Assembly (NCBI GenBank): GCA_028023455.1
Contig: JAQFVV010000018.1
Span: forward strand, 9,260,771 to 9,324,770
DNA: 64,000 nucleotides
DNA from: Epiperipatus broadwayi
Lineage: Eukaryota; Onychophora; Udeonychophora; Euonychophora; Peripatidae
Direction of reading: 5' to 3'
The notes under the pieces were generated by a model. The model did not search any database. It worked only from the letters and a program-made list of their open reading frames with translations, and was not told the DNA's origin. Numbering within the stretch: the first letter of the stretch is position 1; each line of letters begins with the position of its first letter. This document shows, piece after piece, positions 1 to 9,934 of the stretch. The translations under genes and the position numbers were made by a program.

Positions 1-120
1 ATCACACTCAACATTAGTCCAGATTGTCCATTTGAATCATTCAAAATCATATATATATATATATAGATGCAAATCTACTAATAGTAACTTTTAGTCATCA
101 AATTATCACACTCAACATTA
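1..120 (+). repeat. 16-bp direct repeat flanking an 88-bp segment inside LINE A
   Basis: ATCACACTCAACATTA occurs at 1-16 and again, identically, at 105-120. The LINE reading frame (ITLNIIFVYI) is continuous from the second copy. The 88 bases between, including an AT dinucleotide run at 48-65, are either a small insertion with a 16-bp target duplication or a local duplication. Confidence 0.6.
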
Positions 121-558
121 TATTTGTGTATATCCTACCAGGTCCTGCAATTGTCTCAAACATTATAAACATAAACTCACTACTTGGTTCTAGATCACAT
201 CCAACTATACTAATCGGGGATTTCAATATAAAATATCAAGGTTTTATTTCAAAGAGGCTACATCAAATATCGATACCATTTATGAGTGCTGAGGTGTTTT
301 CTGTCAAGTGATGCAATTACCTTTCACAATGGCCATCATACATCAGGGCTTGATCTGTGTTTTACTCACCTGCTACACCATCAATTCAGCATAAACAACA
401 ACCCACCTCCTTTCTCTGATCACTCTGCACAAACTATGTCAACTAACCTGGCAGAAATCCAAACAAGTGCACTTACACATGGAAAAACAATTAGAATACT
501 GTCTCCAACTGCCACCCCAGAATTTATTTTTTCAGAAACATATATAATGCTTCACAAA

Positions 559-620
559 ATCAAAGATATGTAACTTCCCCCTATTCAAAATCAAAGATAT
601 GTAACTTCCCCCTATTCAAA
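559..620 (+). repeat. 31-bp perfect tandem duplication in LINE A
   Basis: The 31 bases at 559-589 (beginning ATCAAAGATATG) are repeated exactly at 590-620. The duplication falls inside the LINE A linker between endonuclease and RT. Perfect identity in an otherwise decayed element suggests a recent local slippage event. Confidence 0.85.
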
Positions 621-1757
621 GATGCCTAACATTAATAAATATTTTCTCATTTAATATAGATCATATTACATGCAAATCCCCCCACCTCCATGGCTACTAG
701 CTCTGGCTGATGAAACACATGGATGGATTACAATGATAAACAAACACACACCAGCCAACAACATATATACAAGCTTACATAAGCATACAGTAACATCTGT
801 AACCATCTGAAAAACTCTGGCAATAAAAAAAAAAGTAAAATCTGCCTCAGCCAATAACATACATGGACAAGGAAATACATTCACTGGACCTTCAGCTACC
901 CATCTACTGTCAGAGTGCCAATGGCACTCACAGATCAGCCGATCACATATGCAGGAAATAACATGTTAAAAATGATCTATCACCATTTCAATAAAAGCTA
1001 CAAACACACCACCCAGTTCTGCTTTTGGAAAACCAGAAACACACATCCCATTTAACATCACAGAATTTGCTACTAAACTGGCAACAATACCTAATGCATG
1101 TTACCCAGGAGCACATGGAATCCCAAAATTTGTCCTTGCACATCCCAGTCTGTTCCCTACCCAATATTTGTGTGACCTTGCAAATGACCTATCACAGAAG
1201 CTACATGACATCCAGGGTTTATACCCAATTGCAATAGTTCCCTTCAACAAAAAACAAGTCCCCTTACAAACACTATCCAACCTCCAACCCATCTCAATGG
1301 GGCTACTTACCATTAAAATAATTGAAAAAGTACTCAAAGATAGCAGAGAGACATACATTCTACCATTAACACATATAGTCACTTTGCAAAGAAGCAATCA
1401 TCTTCTGCACAAGCTGCAATGATATTCAAAACAGTCTTTAACTCAGTTCGGGACCAAAAAAAGTATGCACTAATTGTAGTTCAATTTGATATAGAAGTGG
1501 CTTATGACTCAGCTGACATTAATACATTAATTAACATCCTACCTTATATCACGTACCCATGAACTCATCTGTACCTGCTCACAAAGCTATTACTTAGCAG
1601 AGAAATCCATATCACACTCAATGGCAAAAATTCTCCATCATTCATCCCCAAATAATCTATATCCCAAAGCTCACCACTCAATTCACTGCTATTTACTTTT
1701 TACATCAACCCACTCATACTCAAAATCCAGCAGAGTATCAAAAGCATCCAGATATTG

Positions 1758-2156
1758 AAGCAATCGATGTCTAATCATCATCGATGCTTCATGTTTCACC
1801 ATCTAGACTAACCTAGGGGTCCGCAATTCAGACCTTGCTATAAATATATGCTATTCACACACACACTGTATGCCTAATGATTGGAGAAATTAATGAAATT
1901 AGAACTATTTAGTAAAGTAAAACAGTAATGTGTGTGATGCGTATATATATGAATGAAGCAATAATGTTATTAATGTTTATTGCTGACAACTAAATATTTT
2001 CTTTATATAATTGTAATTTTTTTTTTGTTATATCTATATGTATTTTGATTTAAAGTATTTAATTAAACTATTTAATGTGACAACAAAGAAGAATGGGGAA
2101 GGCTCGAAATGCTAAAATAATCTTTGTTTAAATTCAGCTTGTTGTCTATAATTAAA
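1758..2156. other. Left part of the insert that splits LINE A; unidentified
   Basis: This 400-bp stretch lies between the break in LINE A and the target duplication of LINE B. It holds no open frame of note. Its continuation after removal of LINE B is 5749-8149. The sequence around 2085-2125 (GGCTCGAAATGC) weakly recalls Penelope-type termini, but I cannot support that. The parent element is unknown. Confidence 0.4.
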
Positions 2157-2456
2157 ATTTATAAATTTTTTTTTATCAAGAAATTTATTTAACACAAAAT
2201 ATACATAGTATTATGATATACAGGATAACAGGTTAAGCTTGGTTAAAAGGTTAAGAGTTCTCATGCATGTATTATTATGTGGACATTGGTCTATCTTGTA
2301 CAACTTTGTATTGATAGTGGTTGCAGTATTTCAATTGAACGACATTGTGTTCCTGCAACAGGTTGATGCTTAGAGTGACCATAGAGTATTTATAGGGATG
2401 ATAAATATATTGCTTTTTGATGGTGGGTTTGATGTGAGTTTGTTGCAGTGTTTGCA

Positions 2457-3137
2457 TTATTGTTGTATCGGAACTTCAAACAGTCTCCATGTCTCAAAGA
2501 AGGCCGTAGAGGTAGAGAGGATTTCATCCCTTTTTTTGATATTGTTGATGATGTTAATGAAGAGTTGGAGAGGATTTAAATGAGCTCCTTCAAAGGCTAG
2601 CTTGCAGCGGACGGACCAGATGGAAAAGGTGAGGAATGTGGATAGTCTTATCCATGCAAATGTTTTTGTGCCAAGGCAGTGCTGGATTGAGTTAATTATT
2701 TGAAAGTTGATCTTTGAGTTTGTGTGGATTAATTGTCTGATACTGTTGAGATTGGGGCAGATGTTTAAAATGTGCTCAAATGTCTCTGATTCCCGGCCAC
2801 AGAGTTGGCATAGTGGGTCAATGTTATTGAATCCTCTTCTGTTTACCAAAAACCATTTAGTTGGTAGGGCATCAAGATTTATTTTAATTATGAAGTCCAG
2901 GAATTTTGCTTCGAGGCTCCAAAATTTAAACTGTGATATGATTTTCTTGTTGGATATGTTAAGTCTGGAAATAGGAGAATATGTTTGAGGATGCTGTAGA
3001 TTATATGCATCCCAGTATTTCATTTTGGAAGAATAAGCAGTTGCAGGACAGTTGTAAAGGCATTGAGAAGCAGAGGTTAAGGATGATATCCAATCCTGTT
3101 TGAGAGGTGGTGGTCGGTCGGTGGGGTCAACTGGCAT
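2457..3137 (-). CDS. LINE B C-terminal domain with CCHC-type zinc motif (frameshifted continuation)
   Basis: A 226-residue frame directly downstream of, and in a different frame from, the main ORF. It carries CQLCGRESETFEHILNIC, a C-x2-C-x8-H-x4-C arrangement at about residues 110-127. This is the zf-RVT-like motif found after the RT in many LINE ORF2 proteins and thought to bind RNA or DNA. Tryptophan-rich segments follow to the stop. With the preceding ORF this gives about 1,070 residues, a normal length for a LINE ORF2. The frame break is probably a single indel (real or assembly error) near 3140-3170. Programmed frameshifting is less likely. The Met listed here is only the first in frame. 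Confidence 0.75.
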   Translation of the reverse strand: MPVDPTDRPPPLKQDWISSLTSASQCLYNCPATAYSSKMKYWDAYNLQHPQTYSPISRLNISNKKIISQFKFWSLEAKFLDFIIKINLDALPTKWFLVNRRGFNNIDPLCQLCGRESETFEHILNICPNLNSIRQLIHTNSKINFQIINSIQHCLGTKTFAWIRLSTFLTFSIWSVRCKLAFEGAHLNPLQLFINIINNIKKRDEILSTSTAFFETWRLFEVPIQQ

Positions 3138-3166
3138 ATAGACTTGGAAGTTGTCAAAAATAAGGG

Positions 3167-5686
3167 TTAATTTATGAATAAGATTGTGGCTTTTTTGGAG
3201 AAAAAATGTATAGGGGAGTGGAGTGAAAGACCATTCAGCCAGCAGGGATGGCGCATGCCTTCTAGACTGATGGCAACAGTTTTCCCACCCCAGAACAACC
3301 TAGAGCAAAGTGAGTTAATTTTACTGACAAAGATTTTGGTAGGTTTAATAATTGGGAGGTAATAATTAATTTTGGGGAAAAGGACCATGTTGAGTAAGGC
3401 CACCTTCCCATGAAGTGAAAGGTAAACCTTAGCAAGTGATGTTGTTATTTTGCTGGCAGATTTTAATATTTCATTTTGTATTTGTGATGTGATGATAGTA
3501 GGTGGTTTGTGAAAGGGAATACCTAGGAAATTCTGTGGTTGTCCAAGGAAGTTAGTTGTAATCTTCTTCCCTGTAGCAATTCTCCATGCAGATGATTTTT
3601 GAAGATTGAAGGAAAGTTTATATTGGTGAGTGTAGTCATTTAAAATTTTGTTGAGATGACCAAGATATTTTTGTGATGGCAAGACTATGAAGACATCATC
3701 CATATATGCGAGGATTCCTATCTCCCTCTTTAGTCTGGGAATGTAGACTCCTGGAAGTTGTCTTTGAATGTCTAACAGGAGTGGATTGATGTAAGCAATG
3801 AAAAGAATCGCACTAAGAGGGGATCCTTGTGGAATTGAATGTGATGGTTTGAAACTGTCAGTGGTTCTTCCATCTAAGGATATCAGTATGTGTCTGTTTC
3901 TAAGAAGATTACTTATGATTTGGAGGTATGGCTTGGGTACCGCATAGTCAGCCAGAGTTTTAAGCAGGATGTTGATCCTGACTGAATCAAATGCGGCAGC
4001 TATGTCCAATTGAACAGCAATTGGTTTAGATTTCCTGTTTGTTCTTAAGTGATCAACTAGGGATTTAACTTGGGCCATAGCTAGGGTGGTTGATGAGCCT
4101 TTTTTGGCGAACTGGGATGGAGAAATGTATTTGAGAATACCTTCTTGAATGATATCTTTTATAGTGGATTCAATGATTTTTATAATTAGAGGGGACATTG
4201 AGATGGGTCGAAGACTCATGAGCTCCGATGGCGGTTTATTTTTCTTAAGAAAGGGTACCATGGCAATCGGGTAAAGATTGGGGATAATTTTGTTTCCATC
4301 TGTTAGGTGGTCTATCATTCTATGGATAATTGGTATTGAAAATTTGCTGAGGTGGGCTAGAATGAAGCGTGGAATGCCATGAAGCCCAGGATGAATTCGA
4401 TCCCTAAGGGATGTGATTTTGTTTTGTAGCATGGATTCCATTATGCAATGCATGTCTGGAACTTCTTCATTTTTCCATATAGTGAGTGGTGTTTCAGGAT
4501 CTTTTTGAAGAATTTCCTGGAAGTGATGCTTAATGCCTTCCAACATTTGTTGACCAATCCAGGATTCCCCATTAGAAATAATTATTGAGGGTGTATTTTT
4601 TATTCTTGATGTTCCAAGGGCCCAGCGAATGTAACCACGGGTCCAGCAATGTTGAGATTCAAGGAACAATTTTGCTCTCTTGATGGATAGGTATTCTGCT
4701 AGTTTTTCCTGTTGTGTTTTGTATTTCAATTTTAAGGAAATAATATCTTTAATGTTGTCTGTGTTACTTGGAATTTCTTTAAGTTTGGAGCTTATGTTTT
4801 GTAAATCATTAAGCAATTTAACTGGACCTTTCAGCTTTCGTGTGTAGTTACTTATGAGTGATTGTATGACTTCAATGAATGCAAACCATGCAACTTCAAT
4901 GGGTTGTGATAGAATGTCAATTTTTTTGAAGTAAATGTAGGACTCTGAGATGATAGCTTCAGTCGCTGTTGTGTGGGTTATCATGCGGAGAGTTTGGTGA
5001 CTGTATTCTCCAGTGTAAAGTGTCTTGTCAGGAAGAAGTTTGATAATTTGTGCGAGGTGGTCTGAGTATGTTACCAGTTGAAGCTGTGCTTCAATTTGGA
5101 AGTGCAATTCTGGTGAATAGTAGAAAAGATCTATGAGACTTTTACAGCTTTGTGTGTAGAAGGAGAAGGATCCCGGGGGCAGAAATCCCTCACCGCACAT
5201 GAGAGTTTTATTGATTAGGTGTAAGTATTTATTGTTGAAGTGGGCATAGTTCACATTGAAGTCACCTAGGAGAAGTGTCGGTGATGAGTTGGAGTATAGT
5301 ACCATATTTATTGTATGTATGATGTGATGAAAATTATTGACTGTGTTTTGAATATAAATGAACAGGATGTTGAAGATGAAGCCACTGTAGTTAACTTTGA
5401 TTATGACTATGTTACCATCTAAGTATAAAATGTTGAAATCATTAGGTGGTTTATTTTTGTTAATGATGAAACCTACCCCTCCGGAAGCAGTGGTGGCAAT
5501 GGAGAATTTAGTGTAACCAAAGTTTTCTAGAATCTGAGTGATTTGTAAGTTTGATTTTATGTGGAATTTAGTTTCGGCCATAAAGAAGATGTGGGGTGTG
5601 TGAATATTCAACCACTGTCTTATGGCATATATACGTTGTAGAGAGTTTAGGCCTCTCACATTGGTACCAACAATTTTAAGATACAT
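3167..5686 (-). CDS. LINE B endonuclease/reverse transcriptase, main ORF
   Basis: An 839-residue open frame. Residues 1-215 form an APE-like endonuclease: GTNVRGLN (7-14), AETKFH with the catalytic Glu near 38, GDFN near 141-144 and SDH at 208-210. Residues 430-700 form a reverse transcriptase: HPGLHGIPRF (432-441), YPIAMVPF, RPISMSPLIIKIIE, QLDIAAAFDS with the first catalytic Asp near 561, IPQGSPLSAILF near 618 and AYMDD at 660-664. Such LINE proteins nick target DNA and prime reverse transcription of their RNA at the nick. The Met chosen is the first in frame and begins the endonuclease fold. The frame ends at a stop just after the thumb region, and the protein continues in another frame at 3137-2457, so one frameshift separates the parts. 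Confidence 0.88.
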   Translation of the reverse strand: MYLKIVGTNVRGLNSLQRIYAIRQWLNIHTPHIFFMAETKFHIKSNLQITQILENFGYTKFSIATTASGGVGFIINKNKPPNDFNILYLDGNIVIIKVNYSGFIFNILFIYIQNTVNNFHHIIHTINMVLYSNSSPTLLLGDFNVNYAHFNNKYLHLINKTLMCGEGFLPPGSFSFYTQSCKSLIDLFYYSPELHFQIEAQLQLVTYSDHLAQIIKLLPDKTLYTGEYSHQTLRMITHTTATEAIISESYIYFKKIDILSQPIEVAWFAFIEVIQSLISNYTRKLKGPVKLLNDLQNISSKLKEIPSNTDNIKDIISLKLKYKTQQEKLAEYLSIKRAKLFLESQHCWTRGYIRWALGTSRIKNTPSIIISNGESWIGQQMLEGIKHHFQEILQKDPETPLTIWKNEEVPDMHCIMESMLQNKITSLRDRIHPGLHGIPRFILAHLSKFSIPIIHRMIDHLTDGNKIIPNLYPIAMVPFLKKNKPPSELMSLRPISMSPLIIKIIESTIKDIIQEGILKYISPSQFAKKGSSTTLAMAQVKSLVDHLRTNRKSKPIAVQLDIAAAFDSVRINILLKTLADYAVPKPYLQIISNLLRNRHILISLDGRTTDSFKPSHSIPQGSPLSAILFIAYINPLLLDIQRQLPGVYIPRLKREIGILAYMDDVFIVLPSQKYLGHLNKILNDYTHQYKLSFNLQKSSAWRIATGKKITTNFLGQPQNFLGIPFHKPPTIITSQIQNEILKSASKITTSLAKVYLSLHGKVALLNMVLFPKINYYLPIIKPTKIFVSKINSLCSRLFWGGKTVAISLEGMRHPCWLNGLSLHSPIHFFSKKATILFIN

Positions 5687-5748
5687 TATAATTGGTTTTT
5701 AAAATTTTCAGGTAGAAAGATGTGTCGGTGAATTCATTTATAAATTTT

Positions 5749-8149
5749 AAGATCATAAACAAATCGTTTATCAGTTGTTGTCGAATGATTTAAAATAGCT
5801 AAAAATGGTATTTCAAGCCTTATCTATTGAAAATATTTGCTAATTAAATGTTGTTTTTAAAGGGATTATAGAGATAAGGTTGGTATATGAAATTGCATTC
5901 TGGGCGGTATTAAAAGGTTATAAAAGGAACTACAGAACAAAGGAAGTTAGTTTACTTAGAGCTACTTTCAGTTTTTAGTTGAGTTCAGAGGAGTTTTTAG
6001 TGAGTTGAGTTGAATTACTTAAGAAGCCAACACAAGTTCTGCGTGATGAAGAGTGAGTAGTGGAATCTAGCACCTTTTTCTTCTTCTCTCAAAGAACTGT
6101 CTACCAGCCGTCAAAAATTCCATCAGACCCGCCATAAGAGATGATGTAGATTAGCCAACCTACCTGCTGCTATGCTGATATCTTAGGTAAAATCATGAAA
6201 TTTCGAGCTGCTTTAATACGAACATTCATGGGTGATTTATAATTTGTAGCTAAATTAATTCATAGATCCATTTATGATGTTTTGCTAGTTTTGCTCTAAA
6301 CTCTCTCTCTCTATAATCCTTTATCAATAATTATGTAATTCTAAATATATGTTTGCTTTCACGCTCAATTTATGTTTATATAACTATATGCGGCTCAATT
6401 AAATATATACAATTTATTTTATTTAATATATATAGTATTTTCTCTAATATGTCGGTATCAGTCAACCCCGCGACTTTTATTAAATTCATTAGTAAAAAAA
6501 TATATTCATTTGTTTATTTAAAATAGAAATCGTTTGCTAGGTTGGTTGTACATCTAAAAGTATTTTATTGTGGATGCTTATTTTACTTTGTTGTTTAGTT
6601 GCCATTATAAAAGATTGCGACACCTAATATAAAATTCCACCTTTTCTTACCATCGCCCGGAGGGCTAATTCTGGGAATCGAACTTAAATATAAATTTTGC
6701 TAGTTTAATATTATAAATAAAAGTTATTATTCATTATGATTTGTTGAATGACTCAGAATTGAAAACAGATTATTGCGCAAGAGGTTAGACCCTTTTCCAA
6801 ACTTTAAGTAATAATATAAAATTATATAATAAACGTTGCTGGCATACATTTTCTTTTATTCTGATATTTTATCTTTCCATTTCTTGATTGCTTTGTCATT
6901 GGGGCATTGGAAGTATGAAGCTCCTATCCTACTTTTCAAAATCGTTCGTTCAGAGACACTACTCTTGGTGGAATGTAAGGTTTATGAGGATTATGTGCTG
7001 CAGATGGCAGTACATAATGATCTGAGGTCTCAAACTCAGCCTCTCCTTCGATATCGCTTCGCCAGAATGCGCGGACATATCAAATCTAAGTTCGTATCAA
7101 ATATTCTTTTAAATGATAAAACATCCAATCGCCATGAGGCCTTATTCCGTTATTGTATGCTAGTACCATTAATTTGCTCTTGAATTTGGTCATCCGTCCG
7201 TCTAATCCTAGTAAGTCGCAATGATGTGTTAAAGATAATGATTCATTTCATAAAAATACATTTAGTTCATTGAGTTAAGATGCTTTCTTTTAAAAACCGT
7301 TATCGATTCCTATAGACGTAAATCTAATTTATATTAATGATTGCATAACTTACTCTCGCAAATAAAGCGCATTGTTTGTTTCTTATTTCTAAAAGACATC
7401 TTTTCCAAACAATGCGAATAAAAGTATAAATAATGGTTCTCTAATGAAATACATGATTGAAATCATATATTTTGCCCGTTATCAAATAAATCATTTACTG
7501 TTAAAACTGTCACGATCTTTTATATTTAATTTCGGCATCCACAACGCTCTGTAGCAAAAGTTTTCTTTAATTAGCTTATTAACTCCGCATAAGTTATAAA
7601 ATTGTATCTGTAAAATTATATTTATTGAATGAGTGATAGAAGGGATTTTATACAACAAATTCCCAAGTCTTGTAAATAAATAGTATTGTCCCAAGCGTGA
7701 AACTATTTGGTAAAATATACATACGTTTCTTTAATCTTTTGTAATATATATATGCGTTTGTTTAACATTTAATAAATATATCTATTTCATGTAAATCCTG
7801 GTTTGTTTTTGAATTATTATTTTCTAGTTAATATTTAGCACTATTTTCTTTAGCTAAGAGCTTAGCATTAATAAATAACTATAATAATGTAATAACTGGG
7901 CTACTCCGACCTCAATCATCATCATCAATCTGATCTTATGCTCTACCGCTTTGCTTTGCTTCTGGGTACGGATTTAAAATAATTTTACTGTGTCATCAGA
8001 ATTGTTGTTCATTGGGTCAGAGATTCGAAGAATAGGCAAATAGGTTAGAATTCAGGACTGCTCCAGACCTGTGTATCTCAAGCATGATCGGATTCGAGGT
8101 ACTTTTGCTTAGGATTTGAATCTTGTTAAGTGAGCATACTATTTTGACC
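5749..8149. other. Right part of the insert that splits LINE A; includes an LTR- or promoter-like stretch
   Basis: This segment continues 1758-2156 once LINE B is removed. It has more mixed composition than the surrounding AT-rich DNA. TATAAAAGG at 5919-5927 is followed by repeated GAGTT/AGTTGAG words to about 6030, reminiscent of a transcription start in a retroelement LTR, but no second copy or LTR ends were found. GTTCGATTCCC on the minus strand near 6670-6685 is like a tRNA B box, but no tRNA fold forms around it. A 115-residue open frame at 6836-7183 has no recognisable domain. I see no support for a host gene. Confidence 0.35.
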
Positions 8150-9692
8150 AGTACAATATCAGGCACATCACAACATGTAACCTACATTGCATATATGGAT
8201 GACATCACAATATTCCTTCCATCTAGAAAGCAAATACCAATACTACAGAAAATACTTCAAGATTTCTAATCAACACACCATCTAAAATTTAATCAGAACA
8301 AGACTGCTGCCTGGTCGCTATACACCAGTAAGCCACGCACACAAATTTTCCAAGGCAAACCATCTGCTTTCCTCGTCTTTCCTTTCTACATGGGGACAAA
8401 GACAACGAAGCAAAAAATCCAGAACAAGTTAAAAGATGAAGCAGAACAGATAACTGCTTCTCTATCAAAAGCATACCTCTCAATATAGGCTAAAGCGCAA
8501 TTGTTCAATCAGCTGGTGATCACCAAGATTATCTACTATTCTCCCATAATTCAATTCTCCAAAGCTTTCACATCAAAAATCTCTTCTTATTGCAATAAAC
8601 TTCTATGGAATAGAAAGACAATGTTAATATCTGCAAAATGCTTTAGTTGCCCAGCAATACACAATGGTTTGGGGCTACACAACATACATATTTTTCAAAT
8701 ACAGAAGACCACAAATCTAATAATAGGACCTTCAGACATTTCCCAGAACTTCAATGTCTAATGCAAATAATACCTACAGACAAACCTCCACTTTATCTAT
8801 CATCAGTCATAAATCAGTTTAGAACCATACATACTCAAATATCACTCCAACAACAACAAAATATTCATATTGGTAGATCTATGCACTGGTTACCTGAGAC
8901 ATACATCCTGCTCGGAATAAACAATTGACAGCTGCTTAAAAAATTTAAAAAATGGTCCATGGAGCCCAAATTTTTTGATTTCTTTTTTAGAGCAAATCTA
9001 TATGCCTTGCTAACATCATACTTCCTAGGATACAGATGCTTGTATACAAAAATAGACCCTTTCTGCACAGTATGCCACCAAGAAGAAGAAACTCAATAAC
9101 ATCTGTTTTTCAACTGCTCAGCATTAAACAATATTCGACATGAAATAACTAATGTATACAGACAACCAAACGTCTCCTTGCAGGATATCATCAGGCACTC
9201 CAGAGAATATCCACCCACAGTCTGCGCAGCAACTCTCGTGCTCTATACATTTTGGTGCCTGCGATGCGCATTCACTTTTGATAATATTACAAGACGACAT
9301 ACATCAACATTTCATAACAAATTAGAATAATTAAAAAACAGAGACAATAAAATAGCACACCCAGACATCTTCGTGGCCAATTGGTCACTCATAAAACAAT
9401 GCTCAAATCTCTAATAGTTCTGCCATTTCTCAACTCACTTAATGTACTCGAAAAGAGAATGCAAGAAAATGGACATCACAAAATCCAAGAATCTATAGTT
9501 AATAATAAAACATACAAACTACCCCAGCTTACAAAACAAATATCTAAAGATTAACAAACTGTTACAAAGCATAATGCAATATATATATATATATGTACCA
9601 CATACATGTGTCTTAAATTATCCAAATGTAAATAAGATAACTTTGAGAAACAATTTAAAGAAAACCAATGGAATTTAAAAAAAAAAAAAAAA
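8150..9692 (+). pseudogene. LINE A, 3' part: RT catalytic block, zinc motif and poly(A) end
   Basis: The plus strand resumes LINE A homology with YIAYMDDITIFLPSRK (about 8175-8230), matching AYMDDVFIVLPS of LINE B. A thumb-region match follows at 8500-8720 (IIYYSPIIQFSK, LWNRKT). Near 9055-9115 it encodes CTVCHQEEE followed by HLFFNC, the same CCHC-type motif as LINE B, broken by one stop. Frame changes and stops occur throughout. An A run at 9678-9692 is the probable 3' tail. Together with 1-1757 this makes one interrupted LINE copy of the same broad family as LINE B. Confidence 0.78.
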
Positions 9693-9891
9693 CTAACAAA
9701 GGCCAAATGAATTTAGTATTATAACCTAGAATAAATAATCCATCACTCACCCAGTTTATATCTGTAAAAACCTGCAAAGAACTTAGGTACAATATACATA
9801 ATCCTCAGAAACATCAATGTAAACACATGTATATGGAAAGTATTAATGTAACCCACTATTCTAGTCTGAATAAAGTTCCTTTGTGAAACAT

Positions 9892-9934
9892 CATAATAAT
9901 AATAATAATGATGATGATGATGATGGTGATGATA
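9892..9934 (+). repeat. ATA/ATG trinucleotide microsatellite
   Basis: A run of ATA units passes into ATG units (TGATGATGATGA) with one GGT interruption. On the minus strand it reads as His and Tyr runs in a spurious open frame. Confidence 0.9.

Larger units (their letters stand above)
1..1757 (+). pseudogene. LINE A, 5' part: decayed non-LTR retrotransposon (endonuclease and first half of RT)
   Basis: The plus strand encodes broken pieces of a protein homologous to LINE B in this window. Near 205-235 the endonuclease motif GDFNIKY is readable. At 286-570 the frame continues to a SDHSAQ motif, the SDH active-site region of APE-type LINE endonucleases. At 1080-1330 there is CYPGAHGIPKF, then YPIAIVPFNKK and LQPISMG, matching the first RT blocks of LINE B. 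A stretch near 1490 (FDIEVAYDS) matches the FDxxxAFDS block with the catalytic Asp. Several frameshifts and stops break it. The match stops near 1757, just before the YMDD block, which resumes at about 8170. The copy is therefore interrupted by a 6.4-kb insert. Diverged from LINE B, so older. Confidence 0.8.
2157..5748 (-). mobile_element. LINE B: nearly intact non-LTR retrotransposon with 13-bp target duplication
   Basis: A minus-strand LINE with a poly(A) tail (the T run at 2166-2175 on the plus strand), an AATAAA signal just upstream of the tail (plus-strand ATTTATTTAA near 2185), and ORFs coding APE-type endonuclease, reverse transcriptase and a C-terminal zinc-finger region. The sequence ATTTATAAATTTT occurs at both 2157-2169 and 5736-5748 and is the likely target-site duplication. 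AT-richness and the merging poly(A) make its exact length uncertain. No ORF1 is present: only about 50 bases precede the ORF start, so the element is either a single-ORF LINE or 5'-truncated exactly before ORF2. It sits inside an insert that splits LINE A. Clade not assigned. Confidence 0.85.

Noticed and set aside
2085-2130. A hammerhead or Penelope terminus around GGGGAAGGCTCGAAATGC
   Set aside because: The CTGANGA core is absent and the flanking stems do not pair.
6655-6690. A tRNA gene on the minus strand suggested by GTTCGATTCCC
   Set aside because: The T-arm stem does not pair and no acceptor, D or anticodon arm can be placed around it, so a B-box-like word alone is not enough.
6836-7183. 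A 115-residue open frame as a host gene
   Set aside because: It has no recognised motif, splice context or promoter support and lies inside the insert that splits LINE A.
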